Shown: positions 17,062 through 25,455, numbered from the stretch's first letter. The stretch is DNA of 64,000 nucleotides from Streptomyces sp. NBC_01754 (GCF_035918015.1 NZ_CP109132.1:7068001-7132000); one strand, 5' to 3'. The notes: generated by a model from the letters alone, not told the origin. A program made the numbers and translations.

Positions 17062-17556
17062 TCAGACCCCGGCCGTGCAGAACACGCACGCCTCCCAGAA
17101 CGGCAGCGCGTCCAGCACCCGGTGACGTACGCAGGAGGCCATCGCGGCCTCCCGCCGCCCGGGCAGGACTCCGGTGCCGGCCCTCGCGGTCGCAGGGTCG
17201 AACTCCTCCACCATCGCCCGGTACGCGCGCAGGTACCCCTCGACCCGGGGCGGCTCGTACGTGAGTTCGTCCCAACGGTGGCGGGACAGCGCCAGATCGA
17301 GGACGCGCAACAGGAAGCCCTTGGCTGCGGCCCGCTCCTGGGGCGTGTCCCCCCAGTCGAGCTCCGCCAGGCCGAAGCCGACCACCCCACGCCCCATCAC
17401 GTTCTGGTCCTGGAGCGTCAGCAGGGCGGCGAAGCGGAAGTGCCACGGTTCGTGGGCCAGCGCGGACACGGCGAACACCAGCACGTCGACGAATACCGCC
17501 GTGCCGCCGTTGGTCATCTCCAGGTGCCGGCCGTCACCGCCGTGGAACACGTTCAT
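17062..17556 (-). CDS. Hypothetical protein
   Basis: A 164-residue protein I do not recognise. It starts MNVFHGGDGRHLEMTNGG and has a moderately hydrophobic region (FVDVLVFAVSALAHEPWHFR), then an acidic and aromatic stretch (LAELDWGDTPQERAAAKGFL) and a Cys-containing C-terminus. No signal peptide or clear membrane helix is seen. Codon use and amino-acid composition look like a real gene. It is flanked by the transposase remnant downstream and by the divergently transcribed protease upstream. Confidence 0.6.
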   Translation of the reverse strand: MNVFHGGDGRHLEMTNGGTAVFVDVLVFAVSALAHEPWHFRFAALLTLQDQNVMGRGVVGFGLAELDWGDTPQERAAAKGFLLRVLDLALSRHRWDELTYEPPRVEGYLRAYRAMVEEFDPATARAGTGVLPGRREAAMASCVRHRVLDALPFWEACVFCTAGV

Positions 17557-17740
17557 GTTCCGAGCGTAGAGGGAGGGGGGAAGCCGGCCGCTCCGCTTCG
17601 CGTTCTTACGCAGACCCCGCCGCGCCTTGCCCCCAGCTGTCCCTGACAGGCGCTCCGGCGGTGTGTTCCAGGTGGAGGCAGGGCCGCTGGCGTCACATCA
17701 GGTGGGGGACGACTGCTCCCAACTGGGCCAGTGATTGGCA

Positions 17741-17770
17741 TGGACCTGCTCGGTGTGCCTGGGCTACAGT
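17741..17770 (+). promoter_or_regulatory. Putative promoter of the S1 protease gene
   Basis: TGGACC (17741-17746) and TACAGT (17765-17770) with an 18-bp spacer. The operator palindrome begins 14 bp after the -10, so it would overlap the first transcribed bases. Confidence 0.45.
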
Positions 17771-17784
17771 CCGGTCACAACACG

Positions 17785-17802
17785 TCTGAGAGCGCTCTCA
17801 GA
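17785..17802. promoter_or_regulatory. LacI-type operator 1 (18-bp perfect palindrome)
   Basis: TCTGAGAGCGCTCTCAGA is fully self-complementary. Its core GAGAGCGCTCTC recurs at 19498-19511 and 25233-25248, the last in front of the LacI gene itself. It resembles the CebR site TGGGAGCGCTCCCA. A location just downstream of the -10 suits repression. Confidence 0.7.
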
Positions 17803-17863
17803 TGCTCTCGGTCGCTTCCTGTTCCACCCCCACGATGCTGGAACAACAGAAGGGGTACCTCCC

Positions 17864-19015
17864 TTGAGACCAAAGACGATGGTGCGGACGGGCCTGTCCG
17901 CACTGCTCATCATCGGCACCTGGGCGACCGCCGGCCTGACCCAGGCGGCCGCCGCGGATCCCTCCACCGCGGCCACCGAAGCCCCGGCCTCGGCGAGTCT
18001 GCTCGCCGCGATGCAGAAAGACCTCGGTCTGACGAAGAGTCAGGCCGAGGAACGGCTGACCGCCGAGAAGTCGGCGACCGCACTTCAGGACACGGCGCGG
18101 AAGGCGGCGGGCTCCTCGTTCGGCGGTGCCTGGTTCGATGCGGGCAGCGGAAAGCTGACGGTCGCCGTCACGGACGACGCGAGCGCCCGCTCGGTCCGCG
18201 CGACCGGCGCGCGGACGCGGCTCGTCACCCACACGGCCAAGCGGCTGGACGCGGCCAAGGCGCGGATCGACTCCCTCGCCGCCCCGCGCGGCGTGAGCAG
18301 TTGGCACGTCGACCCGCAGGCGAACAGCGTTGTCGTGAACGTGGTCGAGTCGGAGCGTGATGACAACGATGTCCGCGCGTTTCTGGCCAAGGCGCGGCAG
18401 ACGGGCCCGGTGACCGTACGGCAGGCCGCCCAGGCTCCCCGGACCTTCGCCGCCGGCACCGTCGGCGGCGACCCGTTCTACACGGGCAACGTCCGCTGCT
18501 CCATCGGCTTCTCCGTACACGGAGGCTTCGTCACCGCCGGCCACTGCGGCGGGGTGGGCCAGGAGGTCCGGGGCTGGGACGGTTCGGGCATCGGGAACAT
18601 CCAGGGCTCGTCGTTCCCGGACAACGACTACGCCTGGGTGAACGTCGGCGGCGGCTGGTGGACGGTTCCCGTCGTCCTCGGTTGGGGCACGATCTCCGAC
18701 CAGCTCGTCCGTGGTTCCAACGAGGCTCCGATCGGTGCTTCGATCTGCCGCTCCGGCTCCACGAGTCACTGGCACTGCGGCAACGTCCTCGCCACGAACG
18801 AGACCGTCAACTACAGCGAGGGTGCCGTCCATGAGATGACGAAGACCAGCGTCTGCGCCGAACCGGGCGACTCGGGTGGTTCGTTCATCAGCGGCGACCA
18901 GGCGCAGGGCGTCACCTCGGGCGGCTGGGGCGACTGCAGCGGGGGCGGTGAGACCTGGCACCAGCCCGTCAACGAGATCCTCAACCGTTACGGGCTGACG
19001 CTGCACACCGCCTGA
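17864..19015 (+). CDS. Secreted S1-family serine protease (streptogrisin/alpha-lytic protease type)
   Basis: Exported chymotrypsin-fold protease made as a preproenzyme, 383 residues from TTG. The signal peptide is residues 1 to about 32 (hydrophobic LSALLIIGTWATAGLTQ, then AAAA). The pro-region has the alpha-lytic-protease prodomain pattern (DLGLTKSQAEERL, FGGAWFD, SSWHVDPQANSVVV). The mature enzyme shows TAGHCGG (His), DNDYAWV (Asp) and EPGDSGGSF (Ser), with cysteine pairs as in streptogrisins. The TTG is favoured by AGAAGGGG upstream; an ATG five codons later (17879) is the alternative. A palindromic operator lies before it and a terminator hairpin after it. Likely controlled by the LacI protein at 24018-25202. 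Confidence 0.92.
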   Translation: MRPKTMVRTGLSALLIIGTWATAGLTQAAAADPSTAATEAPASASLLAAMQKDLGLTKSQAEERLTAEKSATALQDTARKAAGSSFGGAWFDAGSGKLTVAVTDDASARSVRATGARTRLVTHTAKRLDAAKARIDSLAAPRGVSSWHVDPQANSVVVNVVESERDDNDVRAFLAKARQTGPVTVRQAAQAPRTFAAGTVGGDPFYTGNVRCSIGFSVHGGFVTAGHCGGVGQEVRGWDGSGIGNIQGSSFPDNDYAWVNVGGGWWTVPVVLGWGTISDQLVRGSNEAPIGASICRSGSTSHWHCGNVLATNETVNYSEGAVHEMTKTSVCAEPGDSGGSFISGDQAQGVTSGGWGDCSGGGETWHQPVNEILNRYGLTLHTA

Positions 19016-19039
19016 CGGCGACGCGTCCCCCACCCCGGC

Positions 19040-19074
19040 GTCCCCGTCGGAGCACGCGTGGCCCCGGCGGGGAC
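19040..19074 (+). terminator. Terminator after the protease gene
   Basis: GTCCCCG-T-CGG and CCG-G-CGGGGAC pair over 10 of 11 positions around a 13-base loop, 25 bp after the stop codon. Confidence 0.6.
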
Positions 19075-19205
19075 TCGGCGCCGGTCGGCCGCGGAAGCGG
19101 TGCGACGGGGTGACGGGGCCGCGGGGATGAGGTTCCGGGCAGCCTTTCGCCCCCGCACTCCGCCCCCCCGCCCCCGGATCGGACGCTTTCACATCGCGGC
19201 TCCCG

Positions 19206-19229
19206 CCCGGCTCACCGCCGTGAGCCGGG
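19206..19229. terminator. Strong isolated hairpin
   Basis: CCCGGCTCAC-CGCC-GTGAGCCGGG, a perfect 10-bp stem with a 4-base loop. It could be a second, bidirectional terminator. Being perfectly self-complementary outside the loop, it could also bind a dimeric regulator. Confidence 0.5.
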
Positions 19230-19456
19230 CCTTCCCGTCCCGTGGACTCCGCTCCCGCGCCCGACCGCTCGCCCAACCTCCGCGGTGTCTGCCCGGCAGC
19301 GCATGTGACGTGCCGGGGCGAGCCCGGTCAGGACGTCTCCGCCGACGGCCGTCATCTCCTCGCGCATCGGCGGCGCCCCTGAACCAGGAGCACGCACGGC
19401 CGGTCGGGGCCGTCTCCTCAACCCCCCTGTGGCCATACGCCGTTCACCACCACCCA

Positions 19457-19486
19457 TTGACACGCTCTCGATGGCGGCGCAACACT
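19457..19486 (+). promoter_or_regulatory. Putative promoter of the DUF1996 gene
   Basis: A perfect TTGACA (19457-19462), an 18-bp spacer and AACACT (19481-19486). Operator 2 starts 12 bp after the -10. Confidence 0.5.
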
Positions 19487-19497
19487 GACACCGCTTC

Positions 19498-19511
19498 GGA
19501 GAGCGCTCTCC
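19498..19511. promoter_or_regulatory. LacI-type operator 2 (14-bp perfect palindrome)
   Basis: GGAGAGCGCTCTCC, sharing the 12-bp core GAGAGCGCTCTC with operators 1 and 3. It sits at about the transcription start predicted from the TTGACA promoter. Confidence 0.7.
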
Positions 19512-19644
19512 CACCGTCTCCCGCCCGGGCCGGACCGCATCGGTCCGGGCATCGGCGGGCCGTGGCCTCCGCGGTGCGTCACCAGCTCCACTCCCCCCAC
19601 CGCGTACCCGATGTGCGCGGACGCAGAGCGGCATGGAGGTCCGC

Positions 19645-20754
19645 ATGGCCGAAAGAATCAGCAGAAGCACCGTGGTGTCCGCCCTGGTCGTCGCCACGTC
19701 CCTCGCCCTGGTCTTCCTGGGCTTCACCGCGATCACGGGCGCCGGAACGACCGCCGACGCGGCCCCGCGTACGGCCGTCGAGCCCGCCACGGCGGCGCAC
19801 GTCATGCAGGGGCACGTCATGGCGGCGGCCCCCGTCCCCTCGGGAGACGACCCGGACGGTGACGGTTACATACCGGCGGACCCGCCGGTCACCGGGGTGC
19901 AGCCGTCCACCGACATCCCACCGCACCGGTACTTCCACGAGTTCCAGGCGAACTGTTCGGTCACGCACACCGGTTCGGTCGACCCGATCGTCTACCCCGG
20001 TGAGCTGGACAAGTCCCACAACCACACCTTCATGGGCAACGACTCCACGGACGAGAACAGCACCACCGCCTCCCTGGGAGCGGGCGGCACCGCCTGCAAG
20101 GCTCCCGGCGACCTGTCCGCGTACTGGATGCCGACCCTCTACAACGGGGACCAGGAGGTCCGCCCGGTCGGACCGCAGACCATCTACTACAAGTCGGGCG
20201 TGACCGACTACACCAGCGTCCGGCCGTTCCCCAAGGGGCTGCGGTTCGTGGTCGGCGACCCGATGCAGTCGGCCGACGAGTTCCGTGACCACCCCGGTAT
20301 GGTCGAGGGCTGGGAGTGCGGGGAGAGCTACCACAACGTCGAGATCCCGGCGACCTGCCCGACCAGGCCCGACGTCCAGCTCAACCTGCGGATGCAGGCG
20401 CCCAGTTGCTGGGACGGCATCCACCTGGACACGCCCGACCACCAGGCCCACATGGCGTACCCGGGGGCCCAGGGGGCCAACCAGGACGTCTGCCCCGCCA
20501 CCCACCCGGTGGCCCTGCCGATGATCGAGTTCAAGATGGCCTGGCCGGTCAACGGCGACATGTCGCAGGTGAGGCTGGCCAGCGGGACCGGCCACTCCTT
20601 CCACTACGACTTCTTCAACGCCTGGGACGACGCCACGCTGGACGCGATGGTCGGCCACTGCATCATCGGCGGTCTCCAGTGCGACGCCCGGGGTTACGAC
20701 GAGAACAACCCGGGTGAGGGGGCCGCCCTGGACGAGAACTACGAGCTGCCCTGA
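19645..20754 (+). CDS. Secreted DUF1996 domain-containing protein
   Basis: Exported 369-residue protein. A signal peptide with a long hydrophobic core (STVVSALVVATSLALVFLGF) ends near residue 40. The DUF1996 domain fills the rest: HEFQANCSVTHTGSVDPIVYP, DKSHNHTFMGN with the conserved His cluster, YWMPTLYNG, GLRFVVGDP, and GHSFHYDFFNAWD near the end. Even-numbered cysteines suggest disulphides. The family occurs in fungi and actinobacteria, often linked to carbohydrate-binding domains, but its activity is not established. GGAGG lies 5 bases before the chosen ATG; an ATG 12 bases upstream overlaps that site. Its operator points to co-regulation with the S1 protease. Confidence 0.88.
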   Translation: MAERISRSTVVSALVVATSLALVFLGFTAITGAGTTADAAPRTAVEPATAAHVMQGHVMAAAPVPSGDDPDGDGYIPADPPVTGVQPSTDIPPHRYFHEFQANCSVTHTGSVDPIVYPGELDKSHNHTFMGNDSTDENSTTASLGAGGTACKAPGDLSAYWMPTLYNGDQEVRPVGPQTIYYKSGVTDYTSVRPFPKGLRFVVGDPMQSADEFRDHPGMVEGWECGESYHNVEIPATCPTRPDVQLNLRMQAPSCWDGIHLDTPDHQAHMAYPGAQGANQDVCPATHPVALPMIEFKMAWPVNGDMSQVRLASGTGHSFHYDFFNAWDDATLDAMVGHCIIGGLQCDARGYDENNPGEGAALDENYELP

Positions 20755-21113
20755 CGGCGCACCGTGCCTCCCGCGCCGTCCCGACCCCGCTGTCGGCGCG
20801 GGAAGTCCGCGGCGGGCTTCGGGAAAAACCCGTTGCCCGCCGCGGACTCCCGCTGTGTACTCCAGGTCGCTGCCCGGAGCTTCCGGCCAGCGGTCAGGAG
20901 GACGGCGCAGGGCGGGGCCGACCACCGGACGCGTCGTGAGCGAGGCGGCCGAACCCGCGGACACCGCCGGCTCCGGGCGGCTCGGCGGCGCGCGGCGCGG
21001 ACTCGACGCCGCGTGCGCCGCCAAGGCGACCTGGGACGCGGACGGTCGAAGTCCCGCACATCGCCCCGCAGTACCGGCCAAGAGGGCCACGACGCCTACG
21101 GAGGGAAAGAACG
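20755..21113. other. Intergenic region after the DUF1996 gene
   Basis: 360 bp holding a very strong terminator (20805-20847). The rest has no supported gene. AAGAACGATGACT at the end provides the hydrolase start with a GGAGGGAAAG ribosome site. Confidence 0.5.
20805..20847 (+). terminator. Nested strong terminator
   Basis: A perfect 13-bp stem (GTCCGCGGCGGGC with GCCCGCCGCGGAC) encloses a second hairpin CGGG-AAAAA-CCCG. It lies 51 bp after the DUF1996 stop. Confidence 0.75.
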
Positions 21114-22046
21114 ATGACTGAACGGCGGCCCACGAAGGTCCGCGTCGGCGCGCTGAAGGTGCCGGGCGCGACGCTCCATCATGAGGTGCGCGGCGAGGGC
21201 CCCGTCCTTCTGCTGATCCCGGGCGGCAGCGCCGACGCGGGCCTCTACGAGGCACTGGCGGAGGATCTCGCCGACGCCTGGACGGTTCTCACCTACGATC
21301 CGCGGTGCTTCTCGCGCAGCCGGCTCGACTCCCCAGTCACCGACCAGCGGGTGGAGGACCACAGTGACGACGCGTACCGGCTGATCGAAGCGGTCTGTCC
21401 GGACGGCGAGCGGGCCTGTGTCTTCGGTACCAGCGCGAGCGCCGTCGTCGCGCTGGACCTGCTGAGCCGGCACCCGGAGCGGCTCGAACGGGTCGTCGCG
21501 CACGAGCCGCCCGTGGTGGAGACGCTCCCGGACGCGGCGGTGGCGCGCGCCCTGTTCGCCGAGGTGCGTGCGGCGTTCCGGCGTGACGGCGCCGAGGCGG
21601 CGGCGGCCACGATGAGCGCGGGGATCGGCGACCCGGAACCGCCGAAGAGTCCGGGGAACGCCGAGGTGGCCGGGCGCACAGAGCCACCGAAGAGCGCTGA
21701 GGCCGCCCGGCGGACCGGGGCCCAGGACGCCCCCGAGGCAGCCGGACCGCCGCCGCTCGACCCCGGGGCGCTGCGCAGGATGCACGCCAACTTCCCGGTG
21801 TTCGTGGAGCACGTGCTGTGCCCGTTCACCGGATACGTCCCGGACACCGCGGCCCTCACCGCGGTGGCGGACCGGCTGGTGCCCGCCGTGGGTGAGGAGT
21901 CAGGCCGGCAGCTGACCGCACGTCCCGTCCGGGTTCTCGCGGAGCGGCTCGGACGCGAGGCGGTGGCCTTCCCCGGCGGGCACATCGGGGTCGTCGAACG
22001 CCCCGCCGCCTTCGCGGCGACGCTCCGCGAGGTGCTGGGCGGCTGA
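21114..22046 (+). CDS. Alpha/beta hydrolase
   Basis: A 310-residue alpha/beta-hydrolase-fold enzyme. The oxyanion motif LIPGGSADAGLY, the nucleophile elbow GTSASA with Ser107, and the catalytic His in FPGGHIGVVERP near the C-terminus are present. In the cap region, residues about 170-225 form a Pro/Ala/Glu-rich insertion containing two similar EPPKS segments, which is longer than usual. GGAGGGA precedes the ATG. It is likely cytoplasmic, as no signal peptide is seen. The substrate is unknown. It is followed, convergently, by a small hypothetical gene. Confidence 0.85.
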   Translation: MTERRPTKVRVGALKVPGATLHHEVRGEGPVLLLIPGGSADAGLYEALAEDLADAWTVLTYDPRCFSRSRLDSPVTDQRVEDHSDDAYRLIEAVCPDGERACVFGTSASAVVALDLLSRHPERLERVVAHEPPVVETLPDAAVARALFAEVRAAFRRDGAEAAAATMSAGIGDPEPPKSPGNAEVAGRTEPPKSAEAARRTGAQDAPEAAGPPPLDPGALRRMHANFPVFVEHVLCPFTGYVPDTAALTAVADRLVPAVGEESGRQLTARPVRVLAERLGREAVAFPGGHIGVVERPAAFAATLREVLGG

Positions 22047-22073
22047 CAGGTGCGGGGGCCGCGAGGACAGGCC

Positions 22074-22466
22074 CTACAGGGACTCCTCGGGGCCCTCGTC
22101 GCCGCCGTCACCACCGGCGCTCAGTTCCTCGGCGCGCAGGGCCAGGTCCTGAAGGACGTCGGTGGAGGTCACTTCCTGCTGCCCCGAGTCGTGGACCTGG
22201 GCGAGCGCGATGAACGCCAGGGTGAAGGCGCCGACCAACTGCTCGACGGCGCCCCCCACCTCACGGCCGACCAGGAGGGCCACCTCCTCGACGGACGCGT
22301 CGGCGGAGATGGCGATGTGCGGCATCGTCTCGTTGAGGAGCGTGGTCACGATGCTCCCGCCCGCGTCCGCGTCGCCGCCGCTCGCCTCCTGCTCGGCCTG
22401 GCGCTGCATCTCCCCGGCCTCGGTGAGGATGCCGATCACTCGCTTGAGGACTTCGCTCTGCTCCAT
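22074..22466 (-). CDS. Hypothetical protein
   Basis: A 130-residue protein I cannot assign. It is mostly helical and acidic: MEQSEVLKRVIGILTEAGEM, then ISADASVEEVALLVGREVGG and a weakly hydrophobic stretch VGAFTLAFIALAQVHDSGQQ, ending in a Gly/Glu/Asp-rich tail. No signal peptide is seen. Upstream, divergently, is the ROK regulator with an AT-rich operator in the shared region. Confidence 0.6.
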   Translation of the reverse strand: MEQSEVLKRVIGILTEAGEMQRQAEQEASGGDADAGGSIVTTLLNETMPHIAISADASVEEVALLVGREVGGAVEQLVGAFTLAFIALAQVHDSGQQEVTSTDVLQDLALRAEELSAGGDGGDEGPEESL

Positions 22467-22568
22467 ATGGTGAGCATATGCGCCGGGACGTTCCGTACCC
22501 GATCGCGGGCGGGCGGTGTCCCTGTCCGGGCCAGGAGGTGCCGCAGTCCCGGGCTCAAGATCCGTGCA

Positions 22569-22589
22569 TTAAATTAGGATTCAATTTAA
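22569..22589 (+). promoter_or_regulatory. AT-rich inverted repeat, likely ROK operator
   Basis: TTAAATT-AGGATTC-AATTTAA, perfect 7-bp arms. It contains a -10-like TAGGAT (22575-22580). The AT-rich arms stand out in this GC-rich DNA and resemble operators of ROK repressors such as NagC/XylR. It lies 63 bp before the ROK gene. Confidence 0.6.
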
Positions 22590-22652
22590 GCACTGAAAAA
22601 AGAGCGGCGGCGCAGCCGGGCCAGGGTATGTTGCCGGTACGAAGGGAGCATC

Positions 22653-23987
22653 ATGGCTGAGCGCAGCAGAAGGACCGTGCGAGACCTGCGAAGGGGGAAC
22701 CGGGCAAGGGTCTTGCAGCGGTTGTACTTCGACGGCCCGCTGAGCCGGCAGGAACTGGGCCCGGCGACGGGCCTGAGCTCGGGCTCCATCAGTAACGTCG
22801 TCGCCGAACTCGCCGCGGAGGGCCTTCTCCAGGAGGCGGGGATCGTCGACTCCGACGGCGGGCGTCCGCGTACGCTGCTGCGGGTCGCCCCGGACGGCGG
22901 ACTGTTCGTGGGCATCGACATCGGGGAGACCCGGGTCCGTATCGAGCTGTTCGACCTCTCCCTCACCGAACTCGCCCGCACCGACCGTCTGCTGGCCCAG
23001 CACGGCTACGACGTCGAGCGCATCGTCGGCCATGTCCGTACCGGCGTGTCGGACGTCCTGCGCGACGCCGGCGCCGACCCCGGGCGCCTGCTCGGCATCG
23101 GGATCGGAGTCCCCGGCATCATCGAGCGCGACGCCCCGGGAACCGTGGGAGGCCCCGGCGCCGTGGTGCACGGCCCGACCATCGGCTGGAGCGCCGTCCC
23201 CTTCGAGCGCCTGCTGCGGGCCGCCGTGGACGTGCCGCCCCAGGTTCCGTTCTTCATCGACAACGGGGCCCGGACCCTGGGCCAGGCGGAGATGTGGTTC
23301 GGCGGCGGCAGAGGGGCCCAGTCGGCGGCTGTGGCGCTGATCGGCTCGGGCGTGGGCGCCAGCGTGAACCGTGGCGACATGCTCGACCAGGATCTCTCCG
23401 ACGCGGCCCTGGAATGGGGGCACACCACCGTCCAGTTGCGCGGCCGCCGCTGCCGGTGCGGGGCCATCGGGTGCCTGGAGGCGTACGCCGGAGCCGAGGC
23501 CATGCGCGAGCGGTGGTACGAGGCCGGGGGACCGCTGCCCGAGGACACCGACGACGAGACGGCCCTGGCCGCACTGCTGGAAGCCGCCCGTCCCGGCGCC
23601 GAGGGCCCCGACCCGGACCCGGTGGCCGCCGCGATCCTGGACGAGACGGCCGAATGCCTGGGGGCGGCCCTGGCCGACCTGATCAACCTCTTCCTGCCCG
23701 AGCGGATCCTGCTCGGCGGCTGGGCGGGCCTGCTCATCGGCCCCCACCTGCTCCCGGAGATCCGGCGGTACGCCCAGGAGTACGCCCTCGGACACGCGGC
23801 GGCCCGCACCACGATCGACCTTGGGCATCTGGGCCCGGACGCGGTGACGGTCGGCGCCGCGACGCTGCCCCTCTCGGACTTCCTGGCCCGCGGCGGCACC
23901 CGGCCCGCGCCGGAGCCCGGCCCCGCCACCACGCCCGGTCCAGGACGCCTGCCGGCCCACCACTACAGTCGCGCCGCGACGGGGTGA
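22653..23987 (+). CDS. ROK-family transcriptional regulator
   Basis: Sugar-responsive DNA-binding protein, 444 residues. The N-terminal winged helix includes GPLSRQELGPATGLSSGSIS (about residues 29-48). The ROK domain follows: phosphate motif FVGIDIGETRVR near 89, GIGVPGII, FIDNGART, the ROK signature with GSGVGASV, and the zinc site with CRCGAIGCLE near 265. The Asp in FIDNGART is retained, but it lies in a regulator-type context rather than a glucokinase. AAGGGAG precedes the ATG. No sugar transporter adjoins it, so its inducer is unknown. It probably binds the inverted repeat at 22569-22589. Confidence 0.9.
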   Translation: MAERSRRTVRDLRRGNRARVLQRLYFDGPLSRQELGPATGLSSGSISNVVAELAAEGLLQEAGIVDSDGGRPRTLLRVAPDGGLFVGIDIGETRVRIELFDLSLTELARTDRLLAQHGYDVERIVGHVRTGVSDVLRDAGADPGRLLGIGIGVPGIIERDAPGTVGGPGAVVHGPTIGWSAVPFERLLRAAVDVPPQVPFFIDNGARTLGQAEMWFGGGRGAQSAAVALIGSGVGASVNRGDMLDQDLSDAALEWGHTTVQLRGRRCRCGAIGCLEAYAGAEAMRERWYEAGGPLPEDTDDETALAALLEAARPGAEGPDPDPVAAAILDETAECLGAALADLINLFLPERILLGGWAGLLIGPHLLPEIRRYAQEYALGHAAARTTIDLGHLGPDAVTVGAATLPLSDFLARGGTRPAPEPGPATTPGPGRLPAHHYSRAATG

Positions 23988-24017
23988 GGGGCGCGGCGGG
24001 CCGTGGCGCCACGCGGC

Positions 24018-25202
24018 CTACGCGGAGGCCCGTACCACCAGTGTCGGTTCGAAGATCACGGAGGTCGCCGGCCGTTCCGGCTCCGCCAGCCGGTCGAGCA
24101 GCAGCCTGCACATCTCCGCGGCCATGTCCTCCACCGGCTGCCGTACGGTCGTGAGCGGCGGCCGGCACGCCGCGGCGGCCCCGCTGTCGTCGAACCCGAC
24201 CACGGCGACGTCCTCCGGCACTCTCCTGCCGTGCTCCCGCAGCACGTGGCAGGCGCCCGTGGCCATCAGGTCGTTCCCCGCGAACACCCCGTCCAGTCCG
24301 GGATGTCCGGTCAGCAGGTGTTCCATCGCGGCCTCACCGCTCTCCTGGGTGAACCCGCCCTCGGCGACCGGGATGTACGGATGGCCGTGCCGCGCCATCG
24401 TCTCCTGGAACCCGGAGAGCCGGTCCTGTCCCGCCGGTATGTCCAGCGGCCCGCTGATCGTGCCGATGCGGCGGCACCCGCGGGCCAGCAGATGCTCCGC
24501 CGCCAGCCGGGCACCGTCCCGGTGCGCCAGGTCGACGTAGCTGATCCGGGCCGGCCGGGCGGGGCGCGCGTACAGCACGGCGGGCAGCCCGGCCTCCGCG
24601 ACCAGTGCGGGCAACGGGTCCTTCGCGTGGGTCGACACGATCAGGGCGCCGTCGGCACTGCCCTGACGCAGGTACGACATCACCTCGTCCCGGGCCCAGG
24701 CGGTCTCGGCGAACATCAGGACCGGGTGGATCCCGCGCGGCCGCAGGTAGTCGACGACACCCGTCACCACCCGGCCGAAGAACGGGTCCGCGAACACCCG
24801 CGCGGTGAACGACCTCTCACCGGCCCGCCCCGCCTCCTCGCCCCCGACGGCCCCCTCCGTCCGCCCGTCCCCGTTCCCCCCGTGCACCCCTTCGGACCCT
24901 TCGGCCCCTTGCGTTCCGTCCGCCCGGTGCGGCTCCCGGCCCGTGCCGGCCGCCGGTTCGCCCCCGGTGCCGGACACCACCAGGGCGACGGCGTCCGTGC
25001 GCCGGGTGACCAGGGAGCGGGCCGCGCGGTTGGGCGCGTAGCCCGTGACGGAGACGGCCTGCCGCACGGCTTCCTGGATCGTCGGATCGACGTTGCGCAC
25101 CCCGTTGACGACCCGCGAGACCGTGGCGCGCGAGACACCGGCGGCCCGCGCCACGTCCTCCAGGGTGGGTGCCGCACCGTCCGATCGCAGAGCATCCGTC
25201 AT
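24018..25202 (-). CDS. LacI-family transcriptional regulator
   Basis: A 394-residue repressor-type protein. The helix-turn-helix LEDVARAAGVSRATVSRVVN is at residues 14-33, with the hinge region after it (NRAARSLVTRRTD). The sugar-binding periplasmic-like domain follows, with DGALIVSTHAKDPLP, DGARLAAEHLLARGC, GVFAGNDLMATGA and VAVVGFDDSGAA. Residues about 78-132 form a Gly/Glu-rich insert between the first strand (ALVVS) and FADPFF that is absent from typical members (330-350 residues). The palindrome GGGAGAGCGCTCTCCC lies 31 bp before its start, which suggests autoregulation. Near-identical sites precede the secreted protease and DUF1996 genes. The effector is unknown. Confidence 0.92.
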   Translation of the reverse strand: MTDALRSDGAAPTLEDVARAAGVSRATVSRVVNGVRNVDPTIQEAVRQAVSVTGYAPNRAARSLVTRRTDAVALVVSGTGGEPAAGTGREPHRADGTQGAEGSEGVHGGNGDGRTEGAVGGEEAGRAGERSFTARVFADPFFGRVVTGVVDYLRPRGIHPVLMFAETAWARDEVMSYLRQGSADGALIVSTHAKDPLPALVAEAGLPAVLYARPARPARISYVDLAHRDGARLAAEHLLARGCRRIGTISGPLDIPAGQDRLSGFQETMARHGHPYIPVAEGGFTQESGEAAMEHLLTGHPGLDGVFAGNDLMATGACHVLREHGRRVPEDVAVVGFDDSGAAAACRPPLTTVRQPVEDMAAEMCRLLLDRLAEPERPATSVIFEPTLVVRASA

Positions 25203-25232
25203 GAGCGCATTTATAGCATCAGGAGACCCGAG

Positions 25233-25248
25233 GGGAGAGCGCTCTCCC
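25233..25248. promoter_or_regulatory. LacI-type operator 3 (16-bp perfect palindrome)
   Basis: GGGAGAGCGCTCTCCC, in the region between the LacI gene and the Rpf-M23 gene. It is 31 bp from the LacI start and about 135 bp before the putative Rpf promoter, so autoregulation is the more likely role. Confidence 0.72.
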
Positions 25249-25382
25249 GTCTCCTCCCTGCGAGCTCCGGCTCTGCTCTCCCACCACGCGCCCCGACCGG
25301 TCCCACGCGGATCACCGCCCCCGTGCGCCCGCGCCGCACCGCGCGTGCGCCGGGGCGCGCGCGCCGAGGGATGGTCGCTCCC

Positions 25383-25412
25383 TTGTCATCGTCCTTTGTG
25401 TGCCCATAAGTT
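25383..25412 (+). promoter_or_regulatory. Putative promoter of the Rpf-M23 gene
   Basis: TTGTCA (25383-25388), an 18-bp spacer and TAAGTT (25407-25412). The start codon is 43 bp further on, which leaves no room for a ydaO-type riboswitch downstream of this promoter. Confidence 0.45.
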
Positions 25413-25455
25413 GGCCGCTTGCGACATGTCCTACTGCCTGTGGGGGAGCCACATC

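Larger units (their letters stand above)
17557..17863. other. Divergent regulatory region before the protease
   Basis: It holds the protease promoter and the 18-bp palindromic operator listed separately. The part nearer the hypothetical gene (17557-17730) shows no clear promoter or ORF. Confidence 0.5.
19016..19644. other. 629-bp intergenic region between protease and DUF1996 genes
   Basis: No gene is supported. It contains two strong hairpins (19040-19074 and 19206-19229), a promoter (19457-19486) and an operator palindrome (19498-19511), all listed separately. About 130 bp lie between the operator and the next start codon. Confidence 0.6.

Noticed and set aside
25249..25455. Possible c-di-AMP (ydaO-type) riboswitch before the Rpf-M23 gene
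   Set aside because: Known for some Streptomyces rpf genes, but here only 43 bp separate the promoter from the start codon and I cannot find the conserved ydaO core. A covariance-model search would settle it.
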